Source of the DNA: Tieghemiomyces parasiticus
Taxonomy: Eukaryota; Kickxellomycota; Dimargaritomycetes; Dimargaritales; Dimargaritaceae
Length of the DNA: 58,413 bases
NCBI GenBank assembly: GCA_027575765.1
Contig: JANBPT010000192.1
Coordinates: 1 to 58,413 of the forward strand
Direction: 5' to 3'
Below the pieces are notes generated by a model that made no database searches, was not told the origin of the DNA, and was given only the letters and a program-made list of their open reading frames with translations. The position numbers were made by a program, and so were the translations under genes. This document shows, in pieces, positions 57,447-58,413 of the stretch; position 1 is the first letter of the stretch, and every line of letters begins with the position of its first letter.

Positions 57447-58413
57447 GGCTCGTTGGCTGCTCTCTAGCCTTGTATGTCTTCCTCCCCCTTTAGATTACCT
57501 CAGTTGGAAGTTAGAGTCTTTTGAACTTTATGTGCGCGAATGGATAGCGGTCCGATAGGGCAGAAGATAAGTGACATTCCCCTGCCCATCCTCCTGCCCT
57601 TGATTCCACCTGTGCTCCCTACTGGCTACTCTAGGCAGGAGGTAACCTCGAATTACGTTGCGACGGCTGGCCTGCGTCATTAGTGCTCGCTTTGGTTGCA
57701 ACAAGTCGATGTGGTAGATGAGATGCAAGCCTCAGCAGCCCCCAGTCGTCAGTTACACTCCAGGCCGCTATTTGATGGCGAGGATGACCAACCAGAGTAA
57801 TACCAATCGTAGGGCATCGCCGCTTTTACTCATCCCCAACCCAATTCCTCACCCCTGACAATACCAACGATAACCTTAACGTAAACACCACCTTACCTCT
57901 TTTATCTAAATGTAAACCCCACCGCTTACCAGGTCCTTTTTTATTGTTCATGGCACAGACCTCGACCAGCGTAACCTTGCTGGGGACAATCCCTCCATCA
58001 TCCACACGCATAGAACGGATATGTAAGCCACTGAAGGAGCTTCTCAACGAAGGAAATCGGAATTTTAGTCATTATATTATTATTATATCGATCACCCCCC
58101 CCAATCGCACCTACCACGGCTGTAGACATCTACTTAAAGCATATAATGATATACACCGTATTTTCATAATGGTATACTAAGCCCCCCATTTCGCTTAATA
58201 TATTGCTATACGACAGTTCCGAACTGCCATTAAATTGTCCGTGAGCTTCCCTTCAGACCTTGTCCTGCTCGTACATTAGTGAGATGGGACAGGGCTTAGA
58301 GGATGAACGAGGTGTCAAGCATGGCCGACAGCGAAGAAGGGAATGGAAAAGCCTTGGCATCGGATACGATAGGACGGAGTGATAATATCGGAAGGCGCCG
58401 GCCCACCGGTGGA
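57447..58413. other. Window end, no supported gene
   Basis: This is AT-rich sequence with short open frames. A minus-strand frame at about 57899-58047 ends at a GTAAGG donor-like site and could be an exon of a gene extending beyond the window, but I see no family signature. Confidence 0.4.

Noticed and set aside
57826..58047. Minus-strand frame that could be an exon at the window edge
   Set aside because: It has a donor-like site but no recognisable protein motif, and the rest of any gene is outside the window.
1..58413. tRNA, rRNA, CRISPR or intact transposon
   Set aside because: No T-loop and acceptor-stem combination, no conserved rRNA stretch, no regularly spaced repeats, and no transposase or reverse-transcriptase motif were found. 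Covariance-model and repeat searches were not possible here.

Overview
The window is nuclear DNA from a filamentous or zygosporic fungus. Eukaryotic signs are GT-AG introns in most genes, TATA boxes, AATAAA signals and long C+T-rich leaders. Fungus-specific content includes an Ssk2-type MAPKKK, a KCH potassium transporter, a fungalysin-type protein and a single-chain urease with UreF. Introns are long for a fungus (130-537 nt, typically about 190), and several proteins carry low-complexity insertions. This fits an early-diverging lineage better than an ascomycete, but the lineage is inference. No bacterial-type operon, rRNA, tRNA, CRISPR array or intact transposon was found.

Layout. 1-7 kb: HMG-box regulator (+); a divergent pair of parvulin Par14/PIN4 (-) and mitochondrial ribosomal protein bL35m (+). 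7.8-22.1 kb: two MFS transporters (both -) with the same exon structure, including a 25-nt microexon, on either side of a very large Ssk2/Wis4-type MAPKKK (+). The MAPKKK has BRCT-like exons directly upstream that may be spliced onto it. 22-35 kb: gene-poor stretch with two small secreted proteins (-) and the first of two paralogous secreted proteins (+). 35-47.8 kb: a hypothetical protein (+), urease (-), KCH-type potassium transporter (+), urease accessory protein UreF (-) and tubulin cofactor A (+). 50-57.5 kb: an M36 fungalysin homologue whose catalytic residues are all replaced (+), then the second secreted paralogue (+), flanked by two old collinear direct repeats.

How the genes relate. 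Urease and UreF belong to one pathway (nickel-dependent urea hydrolysis). They lie about 6 kb apart on the same strand, and the upstream region of each has a dense cluster of GATA motifs, as expected for nitrogen-regulated genes. The MAPKKK is the top kinase of the osmostress (HOG/SAPK) cascade and KCH controls potassium influx, but linkage alone shows no functional tie. The two large secreted proteins are mosaics: an 824-bp block covering the leader and first 172 codons is about 96-98% identical, while the remaining C-terminal half is strongly diverged. This is the pattern expected of gene conversion, or of a shared secretion cassette on a diversifying C-terminal domain.

The strongest leads are the mosaic secreted family with its flanking repeats, the M36 pseudopeptidase, the microexon shared by the MFS pair, the GATA clusters at the urea genes, and the possible BRCT-MAPKKK fusion. 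Exon boundaries were placed by hand from splice consensus, reading phase and family alignment; none has transcript support here.
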